From Desulfomonile tiedjei (GTDB lineage: Bacteria; Desulfobacterota; Desulfomonilia; Desulfomonilales; Desulfomonilaceae), in contig JACRDF010000048.1 of the NCBI GenBank assembly GCA_016212925.1, positions 62,001 to 126,000 of the forward strand: a DNA stretch of 64,000 bases, written 5' to 3'. Position numbers and translations under genes: made by a program. Positions 24,713-33,717 of the stretch are shown here, in pieces; the stretch's first letter is position 1; every line of letters begins with the position of its first letter. The notes under the pieces were generated by a model. It made no database searches. It worked only from the letters and a program-made list of their open reading frames with translations, and had not been told where the DNA came from.

Positions 24713-26767
24713 ATGATTTCCATGACAAATGTAGATGACTCAAGTTTCAAGTTTAGGGATCAGCTGAGACGGCTCAGTGAGAAAGTGGACCGGCTTGCAG
24801 TCGGTACAGCCGTAAAGCAGATGACTGATGAAGTCCGTGAGACTGTGGCTGAAATCAGCCACCTTGTGAAGGATTGTGAACGAGAATGGATAAAGACCAC
24901 TCAAATCCTTGAAAAAGAGATTGAGGAGCTTAGGCTCGAGAATGAGATGCTGCAAGCAAAGGGCGCGCTCCACGAAGCTGTTTTCGAGGATTCCGACGAT
25001 GGAATAGTCATAACTACGAAGGCGGGGAATTTCCTGGCCGTGAATCAGGGCTTCGTCCGCTTGGTTGGCTGTAGAACCAAACAGGAAGTTTTCGCCAGTA
25101 AAATTCAGGACTTTTATGCAAATCCCCGCCAACGTCATCAAATGCGGCGAAAGGTGGATCGGTCCGGAGGAGCAACAAACTTTGAACTCAAGCTGCGGCG
25201 GATCGATGGGAGCGAGGTCGATACTCTCCATACCATCAATGTTCGTTTGGACAGGGAGGGCCGAGTCAGCGGATATCAGGGGATCATGCGGGACATTACG
25301 GAACAAAAGCTAGCCCGGAAGGCACTGCAAGAGGCCCGCGACGAACTCCAAATACGCGTCCGGGAACGCACTGCCGAACTGGCGGAAGCAAATGCTCGCC
25401 TCAAAGCTGAAATTATCGAGAGAGCGCGTGCCCAAGAGGCGCTGACCCTTAGTGAAGAGCGAATGAGAGCTATCTTCGAGGCGGCCACAGAATGCATATT
25501 CATTAAGAATCGTTCACTAAAGTATACGCTGGTGAACCCATATATGGCAAATCTGTTGGAACTGCCCGCAAGGGACATCGCCGGCCGGGTCGATGAAGAA
25601 CTCTTCGGACAGGAAGCGGGACAACACCTCAGACAGGTGGACCAACGAGTGCTGGCAGGGGAAACGATTGAAGAAGAACATACCCGGCCAGTGAAAGGAT
25701 TGCCCACAACTTTCTTGGACGTACGCTCACCTATCCGAAACAGTGAGGGACAGATCATTGGCATCTGCGGGATATCACGCAATATAACGGACCGCAGCAG
25801 GATTTTTGCCCTTAATCAGGGTACGGCGGAGGAATATCTGTCCCCTGCCATGCGCGCTTCACTGGCCAGAGCCAGCGTTGCCGCTAATTCCGATCTCATA
25901 GTGCTCATCGAAGGAGAAAGTGGCTGCGGGAAAGACTACCTGGCGCGCTACATTCATAACAACTCGAAGCGCAGCGGCGGACCGTTTTATGCCATCAATT
26001 GTGCTGCTATTACGGAAGATTTGGCGGAATCCGAGCTATTCGGGCATGAAGCCGGGGCCTACACTGGTGCAATAAGGCGCAAGCGAGGACTCGTCGAGTT
26101 GGCTGAGGGTGGAACTCTGCTATTGAACGAAATCGGAGAGCTGTCATTGCCGATACAAGCCAAATTACTCACTTTCCTGGACACATTCTCCTTCACTCGT
26201 GTTGGAGGCGAGAAAAATGTGACGGTCAACGTTCGGATTATGGCGGCCACCAATAGAGATTTGAGTCAAGCTGTCCCCAAAGGTGAGTTTCGGAGAGATC
26301 TTTTTTTTCGTCTGAATGTGTACGGGATCCGGGTACCGCCATTACGTGAAAGGCTTGCAGATATACCGGTGCTGACGCGGCAGATCGTTGGCCAACTGGC
26401 CCGCGAACTCCGGCTAACAGCGGGATTGAGCATTCGTCCTGAAGACATGGAAAAATTGATGCAGTACTCCTGGCCGGGAAACGTACGGGAACTGAAGAAT
26501 GTCTTGGAACGCTCAGTTATTCTTTCCGAGGGACCTGATCTGAGGCTTGATTTCTTGGAACTGGCAGAACCTAATCAATGTGAGTCACCATGGAGCGTGG
26601 AATTTCCACCTTCTCCATCCATGACTTCTGTCATCGGGGACCTGAGACGCCAGTTCATAGAGCTGGCGTTGCAAAGGACTGACGGCAACAAGTGCGCTGC
26701 TGCTCGTATTTTGGGTGTTTCTCGATATGCGCTCCAGCGACAGTTGAAAGCACTGAAGATGGGTTGA
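24713..26767 (+). CDS. PAS-domain sigma-54-dependent transcriptional activator (enhancer-binding protein)
   Basis: A 684-residue activator. An N-terminal coiled-coil region is followed by a PAS domain from about 85 (FEDSDDGIVITTKAGNFLAV), a coiled-coil linker, and a second PAS from about 255 (FEAATECIFIKNRSLKYTLV). The AAA+ domain starts near 395 with Walker A GESGCGKDY. Its sigma-54 contact loop is GAYTGA (the usual form is GAFTGA), and Walker B is GGTLLLNEIGEL, with N where most have D. The C-terminal Fis helix-turn-helix is DGNKCAAARILGVSRYALQR. There is no receiver domain, so PAS ligands or redox state probably set its activity. It lies upstream of a sigma-54 promoter and the TRAP genes, its likely targets. 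Start is 24713 or 24722. Confidence 0.92.
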   Translation: MISMTNVDDSSFKFRDQLRRLSEKVDRLAVGTAVKQMTDEVRETVAEISHLVKDCEREWIKTTQILEKEIEELRLENEMLQAKGALHEAVFEDSDDGIVITTKAGNFLAVNQGFVRLVGCRTKQEVFASKIQDFYANPRQRHQMRRKVDRSGGATNFELKLRRIDGSEVDTLHTINVRLDREGRVSGYQGIMRDITEQKLARKALQEARDELQIRVRERTAELAEANARLKAEIIERARAQEALTLSEERMRAIFEAATECIFIKNRSLKYTLVNPYMANLLELPARDIAGRVDEELFGQEAGQHLRQVDQRVLAGETIEEEHTRPVKGLPTTFLDVRSPIRNSEGQIIGICGISRNITDRSRIFALNQGTAEEYLSPAMRASLARASVAANSDLIVLIEGESGCGKDYLARYIHNNSKRSGGPFYAINCAAITEDLAESELFGHEAGAYTGAIRRKRGLVELAEGGTLLLNEIGELSLPIQAKLLTFLDTFSFTRVGGEKNVTVNVRIMAATNRDLSQAVPKGEFRRDLFFRLNVYGIRVPPLRERLADIPVLTRQIVGQLARELRLTAGLSIRPEDMEKLMQYSWPGNVRELKNVLERSVILSEGPDLRLDFLELAEPNQCESPWSVEFPPSPSMTSVIGDLRRQFIELALQRTDGNKCAAARILGVSRYALQRQLKALKMG

Positions 26768-27291
26768 GCGATATCGCCCATGTACGGCCTCTGTTTGTGC
26801 TGTTTCGCCCACAAGGTATTGCCACGTAATATTAATATGTTAAACGAAGAATCTCCATTTAGTGGGCTACATCGCCCTACTGCGTGCTGAGAATGGATTG
26901 ATCCTGCCCCGAACCCGTTGTTGATGAATCCCCTCAATATCCCAACAGGATTAGCTTTTTCACATTTTTGTCACCAGTTGATAATACTGGCACACGGAGT
27001 GCATAGCGAAAGCTTCGTAGTGGCTGATAGTTTACTACCGCCGAAGCAATAACTTGGCATGTTGCGGGGTCCAACTAAAGCACCGGAGTGCGTGCGAGTT
27101 TCTTAGCCATTAGCGATGCCTTGTTGCGACGCTCAAACAGCCGCCAGCGTAAACCTTCGAACTGGTACGGCTGCTGGCGGGTAGGGGGCATGTCTTTGTC
27201 TCTTCCCCAAGCATCTAGACTGCACGGCAAGGTTGTCATGCATTTTTTGATAAACCAGATGTCCCAGAAGATCTAAGCCAGGAGGTGTAGC
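26768..27291. other. Regulatory intergenic region before the TRAP operon
   Basis: There is no gene here. It carries a sigma-54 promoter at 26988-27004. Just past the expected start site there is a leader hairpin, GCTTCG-TAGT ... ACTA-ccgc-CGAAGC at about 27011-27048. AGGAGGTG at 27280-27287 is the strong ribosome site of the binding-protein gene. Confidence 0.55.
26988..27004 (+). promoter_or_regulatory. Sigma-54 (-24/-12) promoter for dctPQM
   Basis: TGGCAC at 26988-26993 and GTGCAT at 26999-27004 match TGGCAC-N5-TTGCA with one change. The GG (26989-26990) and GC (27001-27002) have exactly the diagnostic 10-base spacing. It lies about 290 bases before dctP and just downstream of a sigma-54 activator gene, so position and sequence agree. 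Confidence 0.65.
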
Positions 27292-28314
27292 ATGCTGAAG
27301 AAGCGGTTTAGGGCTTGCGTCTGCGGTTGCTTAATGGTTCTGTTACCGATCGTGATGGCGGCAGGTCCCGGTTATTGCGCAACTGTAACGTTTACTTACT
27401 CCATTTTCTTTCCTGCCACGCACGGCCAATGCATTCTTGCTACAGAATGGGCCAAGGAAATCGAGAAGCGAACAAATGGTGCAGTCAAGGTCAACATGTT
27501 CCCGGGCGGTACCCTTACGCCTGCTGACCAGTGCTACGACGGCATTGTGAAAGGGATATCCGACATCGGTATGTCCGTTGTGAGTTACGTCAAGGGGAGG
27601 TTTCCCTTGAGTGAGGTGATCGACCTTCCGTTGGGGTACAAGAAAGGGAACCAAGCAACCAAGCTTGGCAATGCGTATTACGCCAAGTTCAAGCCCAAGG
27701 AATTCGACGATGTAAAAATCATGTACTTCCATGGCCATGGTCCGGGGCTTGTCAACACTAAGAAGCCCGTCTATAAGCTGGAAGACTTGAAGGGTATGAA
27801 GCTCCGATGCACTGGAACAAGCGCCAAGATAGCGTCCGCTCTGGGGGCTACTCCTGTGGCCATGGCTCAGAATGAGACTTATGACGCGCTTCAGAAAGGC
27901 GTCGTGGACGGAGTGCTCTCACCCATCGAAACCCTCAAAGGATGGAAATTCGCCGAGGTTACCTCATCAACCACTCAGGACTTCGGCGCCTCGTACTCGC
28001 TTCTGTTCTTTGTGGCCATGAACAAGAAGAAGTGGGAATCCTTGCCGAAAGATGTGCAGGCCACAATCGAAAAGATAAATCAGGAATGGATTGAAAAGAC
28101 GGCCCAGCTTTGGGTTGACGTGGACGAGGAAGGCACCAAATTTGCCCTAGCCAAAGGACACAAGATCATTCCTCTTTCCAAAGAGGAGGATGCACGGTGG
28201 GCAGAAAAGGTACAGCCTGTCCTGGAAGAGTATGTGAAAGACACTAAGGCCAAGGGCCTCCCTGGTGACGAAGCGCTGAAATTCTGCCAGGAATGGCTGC
28301 AGAAAAACCCCTGA
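27292..28314 (+). CDS. dctP: TRAP transporter periplasmic substrate-binding protein
   Basis: A 340-residue DctP-family protein that captures a carboxylate in the periplasm and passes it to the TRAP permease. A signal peptide covers about 1-29 (hydrophobic VCGCLMVLLPIVMAA, then GYCA). The family core is present: ILATEWAKEIEKRTNGAVKV, FPGGTL, DIGMSVVSYVKGRFPLSEVI, and LEDLKGMKLRCTGTSAKIAS, where the arginine (LRC) is the usual ligand-carboxylate binder. ATG 27292 follows AGGAGGTG. It is first in dctPQM. The substrate is not readable; context favours an organic, possibly aromatic, acid. Confidence 0.92.
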   Translation: MLKKRFRACVCGCLMVLLPIVMAAGPGYCATVTFTYSIFFPATHGQCILATEWAKEIEKRTNGAVKVNMFPGGTLTPADQCYDGIVKGISDIGMSVVSYVKGRFPLSEVIDLPLGYKKGNQATKLGNAYYAKFKPKEFDDVKIMYFHGHGPGLVNTKKPVYKLEDLKGMKLRCTGTSAKIASALGATPVAMAQNETYDALQKGVVDGVLSPIETLKGWKFAEVTSSTTQDFGASYSLLFFVAMNKKKWESLPKDVQATIEKINQEWIEKTAQLWVDVDEEGTKFALAKGHKIIPLSKEEDARWAEKVQPVLEEYVKDTKAKGLPGDEALKFCQEWLQKNP

Positions 28315-28322
28315 CATTTCTC

Positions 28323-28367
28323 TTCTCCGCCTGAGTCGGCTGGTTGGGCCGATCATCAGGCGGAGAA
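28323..28367 (+). promoter_or_regulatory. Large hairpin between dctP and dctQ (differential-expression element)
   Basis: TTCTCCGCCTGA (28323-28334) is exactly complementary to TCAGGCGGAGAA (28356-28367), a 12-bp stem, with an inner TCGGC/GCCGA stem. There is no T-run. Hairpins here in binding-protein transport operons usually protect the upstream message so that more binding protein than permease is made. GGAG in the right arm is also the only ribosome-site-like sequence before dctQ. Confidence 0.75.
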
Positions 28368-28380
28368 ATGACGAACCACT

Positions 28381-28866
28381 ATGAAAACACTATTAGCTCT
28401 AGTTAGAGTGCTCTCCCGGGTCATGTACGCGATAGCAGGCGTCGCCTTGACGGGCATGGTGTTCCTCACGGTCGCGGATGTGGCGCTGAGAACGTTCAAG
28501 AGCCCCATTGTGGGCACGTATGAGCTTGTGGGGATGCTGGGCGCGGTCGCAGTCGGCTTTGCTATCCCGCAGACATCGAGGGTGCAGGGACACGTGGTGA
28601 TGGACTTTGTCACGGGCAGCCTCCCGCCCGGTCTACAGAGGCTGTTTCAGGTTCTCACCAGGCTGTTGGCCATAGCCACCTTCTTTATCATTGCATGGAA
28701 TATGTGGGTCCTGGGAAGTGACTACATCAAAGCCGGCGAGGTAACCCTGACACTTCAGGTACCGCTTTATCCGGTGGCGTACGGCATCGCGATATGCTGC
28801 TTCGTGGAGTGTCTGGTGTTGTTCCTCCAGATATTCGAAGTAGAAAAACAGGAAATAGAAACATGA
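28381..28866 (+). CDS. dctQ: TRAP transporter small membrane subunit
   Basis: A 161-residue protein with four predicted membrane helices: about 11-33 (VMYAIAGVALTGMVFLTVAD), 47-65, 88-107 and 127-148. This is the DctQ pattern, with the family feature DVALRTFKSPIVGTYELVG. It pairs with DctM as the permease. Ribosome binding is weak before its ATG at 28381, sitting after the intergenic hairpin. Its stop overlaps the next start (ATGA). Confidence 0.88.
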   Translation: MKTLLALVRVLSRVMYAIAGVALTGMVFLTVADVALRTFKSPIVGTYELVGMLGAVAVGFAIPQTSRVQGHVVMDFVTGSLPPGLQRLFQVLTRLLAIATFFIIAWNMWVLGSDYIKAGEVTLTLQVPLYPVAYGIAICCFVECLVLFLQIFEVEKQEIET

Positions 28867-30164
28867 GTGTCGCGACTATCAGCATACTTGTTATTTTGTT
28901 GCTCTTCGTGTTTTTCCTTATGGGGCTAGAAATAGGCTTCTCCATGGGTCTCGCGGGATTTATAGGCTTCGCTGCCATCGTCAATGTAGACGCTGCTCTG
29001 AACCTGGTTGCAAAAGACGTGTTCAGTGTCTTCGATTCCTACGGTTTCACGGTCATACCGCTGTTCGTTCTCATGGGACAGTTGGGCGCCAGCGGGGGAA
29101 TCGCGCGCAATCTGTACGATTGCGCGTACAGATTCATTGGACATGTTCCTGGCGGACTGGCGATAGGTACGGTCGCGGCGGCCACTTGCTTCAAGGCTAT
29201 CTGTGGATCATCCCCAGCCACTGCCGCGACCTTCGCCACCATAGCCGTTCCGGAAATGGACCGGTACAAGTACGATAGAAGGCTTTCGTGTGGGACCGTT
29301 GCCACGGTAGGGACGCTTGGAATACTCATTCCGCCCAGTGTAGTGCTTATTATTTATGGCGTGTTGACGGAAACATCCATCGGCCGCCTGTTCTTGGCGG
29401 GAATAATTCCCGGCTTAATGGTGGCATTTTCTTTTGTCGTGACCTTGCTGGGCTGGAGCATGCTCAATCCAAAACTCGGACCGAAGGGCGCGAAGTCGAC
29501 CTGGCGGGAGCGATTCGCGGCGCTGCCTTCTGTGGTATGGGTTCTCCTGGTCTTTTTGCTTGTGGTCGGAGGGCTTATGCAGGGCTTCTTCACACCCACC
29601 GAGGCTGGAAGCGTGGGTACCTTCGCAGTGCTGATCCTCACCCTTGCGAAAAAGGACATGAACCTGAAACGCTTTATAACGGCGGTCAGCGATACCCTCC
29701 GCATCGGGTGCATGGTCCTAATCCTTCTAGCCGGCGCGACTATTCTCGGGCACTTCTTCGCGGTCACACGAACACCGTACTTGGTTGCCACATGGCTGGA
29801 GAGCCTTAATGTAAGTCCTTCCATCATTATATTCTTGATAATTGGCGTCTACCTCATCGGTGGGTCGTTTATTGAGGATCTGGCATTCTTGATTCTGGCC
29901 ACTCCCATTTTCCTGCCGGTGGTTCTGAAGCTGGGATACGATCCGGTCTGGTTTGGCATCATCATAAGTGTGGTCACGATGATAGGCGTCATTCTTCCGC
30001 CAATGGCCATTAACGCCTTTGTTGTGTCAGGCGTGACCAAGGAACCGATTTCCACCGTGTATAAAGGAATTTACCCGTTTGTCGTGGGCATGTCCATCTG
30101 TCTTTTGATTCTAATTTTTTTCCCCCAGATCTCTCTGTGGCTTCCCAGCGTGTTTATGAAATAG
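28863..30164 (+). CDS. dctM: TRAP transporter large permease subunit
   Basis: A 433-residue DctM-type permease with about 11-12 hydrophobic helices and the family motifs PLFVLMGQLGASGGIARNLY, GSSPATAATFATIAVPEM and IPPSVVLIIYGVLTE. It uses a sodium gradient to move the bound carboxylate inward. The start at 28863 gives the 4-base ATGA overlap with dctQ. No terminator is visible before the second ligase 85 bases on, so read-through is likely. Confidence 0.93.
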   Translation: MSVATISILVILLLFVFFLMGLEIGFSMGLAGFIGFAAIVNVDAALNLVAKDVFSVFDSYGFTVIPLFVLMGQLGASGGIARNLYDCAYRFIGHVPGGLAIGTVAAATCFKAICGSSPATAATFATIAVPEMDRYKYDRRLSCGTVATVGTLGILIPPSVVLIIYGVLTETSIGRLFLAGIIPGLMVAFSFVVTLLGWSMLNPKLGPKGAKSTWRERFAALPSVVWVLLVFLLVVGGLMQGFFTPTEAGSVGTFAVLILTLAKKDMNLKRFITAVSDTLRIGCMVLILLAGATILGHFFAVTRTPYLVATWLESLNVSPSIIIFLIIGVYLIGGSFIEDLAFLILATPIFLPVVLKLGYDPVWFGIIISVVTMIGVILPPMAINAFVVSGVTKEPISTVYKGIYPFVVGMSICLLILIFFPQISLWLPSVFMK

Positions 30165-30248
30165 GTATGCCTATTAGTCGGGTTCTTTAACGATGTTGCA
30201 CAGTCGGAATACAGTTGGGTGCCGGTCAATTACTTCTGTGAGGAAAAC

Positions 30249-31589
30249 ATGAATAGAGAAGTCCTATACTGGAATCCGTATCTGGAAAGACTCACCCGAG
30301 ACAGCCTGGAAACGCTACAGCTCAAGAAATTCAAGCGAATTGTGACGTGGGCCTATGACAACTCTCGGTTTCACCGAGCGCTCTACCAAAGCGCAGGCGT
30401 GCATCCCGATGATATCAATTCGCTGGAAGATGTGCGCAAGGTCCCGAAAGTCGAAAAGGCCATGATGCAGCCGATTCAGCGAAAGGATCCCTTTCCGTAC
30501 GGCGATGCACTATGTGTCGATCTCGAGGATGTCTGTGTATTTCGCCAGACCAGTGGCACCACAGGGCAGCCGGTCTATCAACCTGACACCTGGCAAGATT
30601 GGGAGTGGTGGTCCGACTGTTGGGCCACATTGTTATGGGCACAGGGTTATCGGCCTTCCGATCGCGTCTTTCTTCCTTTTGGGTACAATGTGTTTGTTGC
30701 ATTTTGGGCTGCTCACTATGCCTCAGAGAAAATAGGCTGCGAGACGATCCCGGGAGGAGTGCTGGACACAAAATCTCGTATCCTCAAAATCCAAGAACTT
30801 CAGGCCACAGCGCTCATGGCCACACCGACTTATATTCTGGGGATGGCCGACACAGCACTCAATCAACTTCATCTGGACCCTGCCGCTCTACCGATTACCA
30901 AGATAACCTGCGCGGGCGAACCGGGTGCTCTGATTCCCGCGACAAAAAAACGAATCGAAGAAGTATGGGGGGCGAAGGTTTACGACCACGCCGGCGCAAC
31001 TGAGATAGGGGCCTGGGGATTCGAATGTTCCAGCCAGCCTGGGGCTCTCCATCTCAATGAGGCCATGTTCCTTGCCGAGGTCGAAGATGTGGAAACAGGG
31101 GAGCCGGTAACAGAACCCGGGCAAAAGGGTAAGCTTGTCATTACGGCCCTGGATAGGTACGCCCAACCATGCGTTCGGTTCGACTCCAAGGACATCGTCC
31201 AGATCGGTGAGGACCGGTGTGAATGCGGCCGTACGTACAAAATGTTCAAGGGCGGAGTAGTCGGACGATCTGATGACATAACCAAGGTCAAGGGAGTGCT
31301 CTTAGCCCCGTCCGCCATCGAGGATGTGGTTCGTTCCATTCGAGGACTCGGCAATGAATATGAAGTGATCGTAGATAAGCGAGGAGATGCGGACAACATC
31401 ACGTTGAAGGTTGAATTGATAGAAGATCAGGCTGGCACCGCGACGGAGGGACTTAAGGCAGAACTTGCGACTCAACTGCGTCTCAAAACCAACCTTGGCT
31501 ACAACCTGGAGTTCTTTCCGCCCAACAGCTTACCGCGGTACGAGGTAAAGGCCAGGCGGTTCAAGGACTTGAGGAAAAAGGGGATATAG
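30249..31589 (+). CDS. Phenylacetate-CoA ligase-like adenylate-forming enzyme, copy 2
   Basis: A 446-residue PaaK-type ligase closely similar to the copy at 17910-19253: YWNPYLERLTRDSLETLQLK, P-loop TSGTTGQPVYQPDTWQDWEW, HAGATEIGAWGFEC and DDITKVKGVLLAPSAIEDV are near-identical. It directly follows dctPQM, which suggests that it activates the acid the TRAP imports. ATG 30249 follows GAGGAAAAC; a longer frame from 30219 lacks a site. Differences between the two copies lie in the acid pocket region and the C-terminal 30 residues, so they may serve different acids. Confidence 0.88.
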   Translation: MNREVLYWNPYLERLTRDSLETLQLKKFKRIVTWAYDNSRFHRALYQSAGVHPDDINSLEDVRKVPKVEKAMMQPIQRKDPFPYGDALCVDLEDVCVFRQTSGTTGQPVYQPDTWQDWEWWSDCWATLLWAQGYRPSDRVFLPFGYNVFVAFWAAHYASEKIGCETIPGGVLDTKSRILKIQELQATALMATPTYILGMADTALNQLHLDPAALPITKITCAGEPGALIPATKKRIEEVWGAKVYDHAGATEIGAWGFECSSQPGALHLNEAMFLAEVEDVETGEPVTEPGQKGKLVITALDRYAQPCVRFDSKDIVQIGEDRCECGRTYKMFKGGVVGRSDDITKVKGVLLAPSAIEDVVRSIRGLGNEYEVIVDKRGDADNITLKVELIEDQAGTATEGLKAELATQLRLKTNLGYNLEFFPPNSLPRYEVKARRFKDLRKKGI

Positions 31590-31592
31590 AAG

Positions 31593-31760
31593 ATGGAAGG
31601 CCCGTATTCGCTTACAGAGATGCGCAAGACTGTTGACACTCTGGCTACGCTCACTCGACAGCTTTACGAAGCTTCAGAAGACTTTCCAGCGATAAACCGC
31701 AATAGCAAACGGGTCCTCGCTTCGGTGGAGATGCTGAGAATCAACTTAGAGGAAACGTAG
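31593..31760 (+). CDS. Conserved small protein linked to PaaK-like ligase, paralogue 2
   Basis: A 55-residue protein, MEGPYSLTEMRKTVDTLATL and onward, starting 3 bases after the ligase stop. From residue about 29 it matches the product of 19256-19429: DFPAINRN-SKRVLASVEML-RINLEET. Conserved helix-rich sequence in the same place beside two duplicated ligases is strong evidence that it is translated. No known domain is recognised. Confidence 0.8.
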   Translation: MEGPYSLTEMRKTVDTLATLTRQLYEASEDFPAINRNSKRVLASVEMLRINLEET

Positions 31761-31860
31761 AGGCGCGTCCCTCGGGCGAGTTTGACGGACGGGTTTCGTA
31801 AAACCGGTACCCGAAATCCCTCTCCTGCTACGCCTGCTTTGTGTCCTAGGAGTAAGTGCT

Positions 31861-32343
31861 ATGGACGTTCAGACTCTCTTACATGGCAAGAAGCTGTTGG
31901 CGGTAGATGACGAAGCCGATGTACTGGAAATCATCAAGGAGGAATTCCCGGGTTCCACTGTAATTACTGCGCAGGAATTTACAGGCGCTTTAAAACTGAT
32001 CAACGAAGATGTGTTCGACCTGGTCATTCTCGACATTATGGGTGTAAATGGCTTTGAATTGCTCAAAGCATGCCGAGCCAGACATCTACCTGCAGCAATG
32101 CTCACCTCGCGGGCAATCAACGTGGAGAGTATCAATACGGCCATCAGAGAAGGCGCCGTATCATTTTTACCTAAAGAAGAACTGAAGAGATTACCTGAGC
32201 TTGTAGCTGAAATCCTGAGTGAACTGGAACAGGGAAGGACCCACTGGGCCAAGCTATTTGAACGACTTGGCTCCTATTTCAAAGAAAAGCTCGGGGTCAG
32301 CTGGAAGGACTTAGAGAAACCACAACATCCCGGATATTATTAA
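31861..32343 (+). CDS. Single-domain response regulator
   Basis: A 160-residue protein with a receiver fold. The acidic pair is VDDE near 15-18, the phospho-acceptor is D58 in LVILDIMG, and the conserved lysine is K105 in FLPKEE. The normal threonine position is T82 in MLTS. The tail of about 40 residues (WAKLFERLGSYFKEKLGVSW) is amphipathic and has no known output domain. No kinase is adjacent. ATG 31861 follows AGGAG. It may talk to proteins coded elsewhere. Confidence 0.88.
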   Translation: MDVQTLLHGKKLLAVDDEADVLEIIKEEFPGSTVITAQEFTGALKLINEDVFDLVILDIMGVNGFELLKACRARHLPAAMLTSRAINVESINTAIREGAVSFLPKEELKRLPELVAEILSELEQGRTHWAKLFERLGSYFKEKLGVSWKDLEKPQHPGYY

Positions 32344-32496
32344 GGGTCGAAGGCAGTCAATTGCAGCGTGTGCCGGGCCTTCAATAGGCGCGCATCTCGG
32401 TCGTCTGTGGATTGTACGTGAGGTCATCCGTGGTGAACTCTCACCAAGATTGGGGGCTCTCACCACAATATCCTGTCAGGGGGGGGTTAGTGCGCT

Positions 32497-33717
32497 ATGA
32501 AAAGATCAATCATCGCTTGTGTGTGGCTGCTGGTTCTTCTTGCATCGGAAGCTCTACCTGCGGATCCCGTGAAGATCGGATTCTTGTTCACCATGTCCGG
32601 TCGAGGCGCGGCTCATGGGGTTACAGCAAAACAAGGGGCTGAAATTGCCTTGGCCGAGGTGAATGCATCGGGAGGCATCCTGGGGCGGAAGGTTGTAGGA
32701 GTTTTTGAGGATGAAGGGGCCCCGGATGCAGCAACCCAGAGAGCTGAGAATCTTGTCAAGACGGAAAAGGTGAATGCAATAATTGGGGTAATATCCAGCG
32801 CGGTGGCCCCGCGCGTGGCTGCCGTGGCCAAGGGCCTGCAAGTCCCGCTGATAATCACCACAGCGCAAACCAATGTGGTCACGGGCCAACAATGCAACCG
32901 GTACACGTTTCGAATGACCTGGAACAATGACCAAGCTTTGAAGACGGTTGCTTTGGTTGCCGCCGAGATGCCGGCGAAGACTTGGACCACCGTTGGTCCG
33001 GATTACGCATTGGGCTGGGAGTCCTGGGATCTGTTTCAAAAGTACTTGAAGGAGATCAAACCTGAAATTTCCTTCTTACCTAAGTCGGAAGCGGTATTCG
33101 CACCTATGGACATCACGGACTGGAAGCCTCACATCAAAACGCTGGAAGCATCGAAGGCCAACGGAATTCTGGTCTCATTGTGGGGAGGCAACCTCATCGA
33201 TTTCATGCGAGAGGCGAGACAGGCGGGACTTCTCGAGGGGGAACGTACAGTTTTGTGCTGCGTGGCGTCAGAGAGTGAATTGGTATCGCTCGGAAGCCAA
33301 GCACCCGCCGGCTTCTGGGTGGTAACTCCATACTGGTCCAAGGCCAATCCTACTCAGGTTAATGACAAGTTCGTAGAAACTTACAGAGAAAAGTTTGGAA
33401 GCCCTCCTTCGTACCAGGCCCAGTTTGCGTATGCCGGGGTCAAAGCGTATTCAGAGGCTGCCAGGAAAGCTGCGACAGTAGACTCAGACGCCGTGGTTAA
33501 ATCATTGGAAGGGCTCACTATGGAACTTCCAGTTGGCCACTTGACCATACGAGCCGAGGATCATCAGGCTATTTTTCCAGGGGTTGCCGGGAGGGTGTCT
33601 TCCCGTTTCGAGGTTACCAAGCTCAGAAGGCCCTTCAGGGGACTTGATTCGATCAAACGAATTCCGGCAGAGCAAATAGCCGTTCCGGTTGAAAAGACAG
33701 GGTGTCAAATGCAGTGA
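32497..33717 (+). CDS. ABC-type periplasmic binding protein, LivK/branched-chain type
   Basis: A 406-residue binding protein of the leucine/isoleucine/valine-type (Peripla_BP_6) family. It has a signal peptide (MKRSIIACVWLLVLLASEAL then PADP) and opens KIGFLFTMSGRGAAHGVTAKQGAEIALAEVN. The VNAIIGVISSAVAPRVAAVA region and the second lobe YREKFGSPPSYQAQFAYAGVKAYSEA are typical. No permease or ATPase gene is next to it, so it is an orphan component. In anaerobic aromatic degraders such orphans often bind aromatic acids; that is inference. Confidence 0.88.
   Translation: MKRSIIACVWLLVLLASEALPADPVKIGFLFTMSGRGAAHGVTAKQGAEIALAEVNASGGILGRKVVGVFEDEGAPDAATQRAENLVKTEKVNAIIGVISSAVAPRVAAVAKGLQVPLIITTAQTNVVTGQQCNRYTFRMTWNNDQALKTVALVAAEMPAKTWTTVGPDYALGWESWDLFQKYLKEIKPEISFLPKSEAVFAPMDITDWKPHIKTLEASKANGILVSLWGGNLIDFMREARQAGLLEGERTVLCCVASESELVSLGSQAPAGFWVVTPYWSKANPTQVNDKFVETYREKFGSPPSYQAQFAYAGVKAYSEAARKAATVDSDAVVKSLEGLTMELPVGHLTIRAEDHQAIFPGVAGRVSSRFEVTKLRRPFRGLDSIKRIPAEQIAVPVEKTGCQMQ

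Noticed and set aside
27050-27080. TTGGCATGTTGC as a sigma-54 promoter
   Set aside because: The GG-GC spacing is 6, not 10; the site at 26988 fits exactly.
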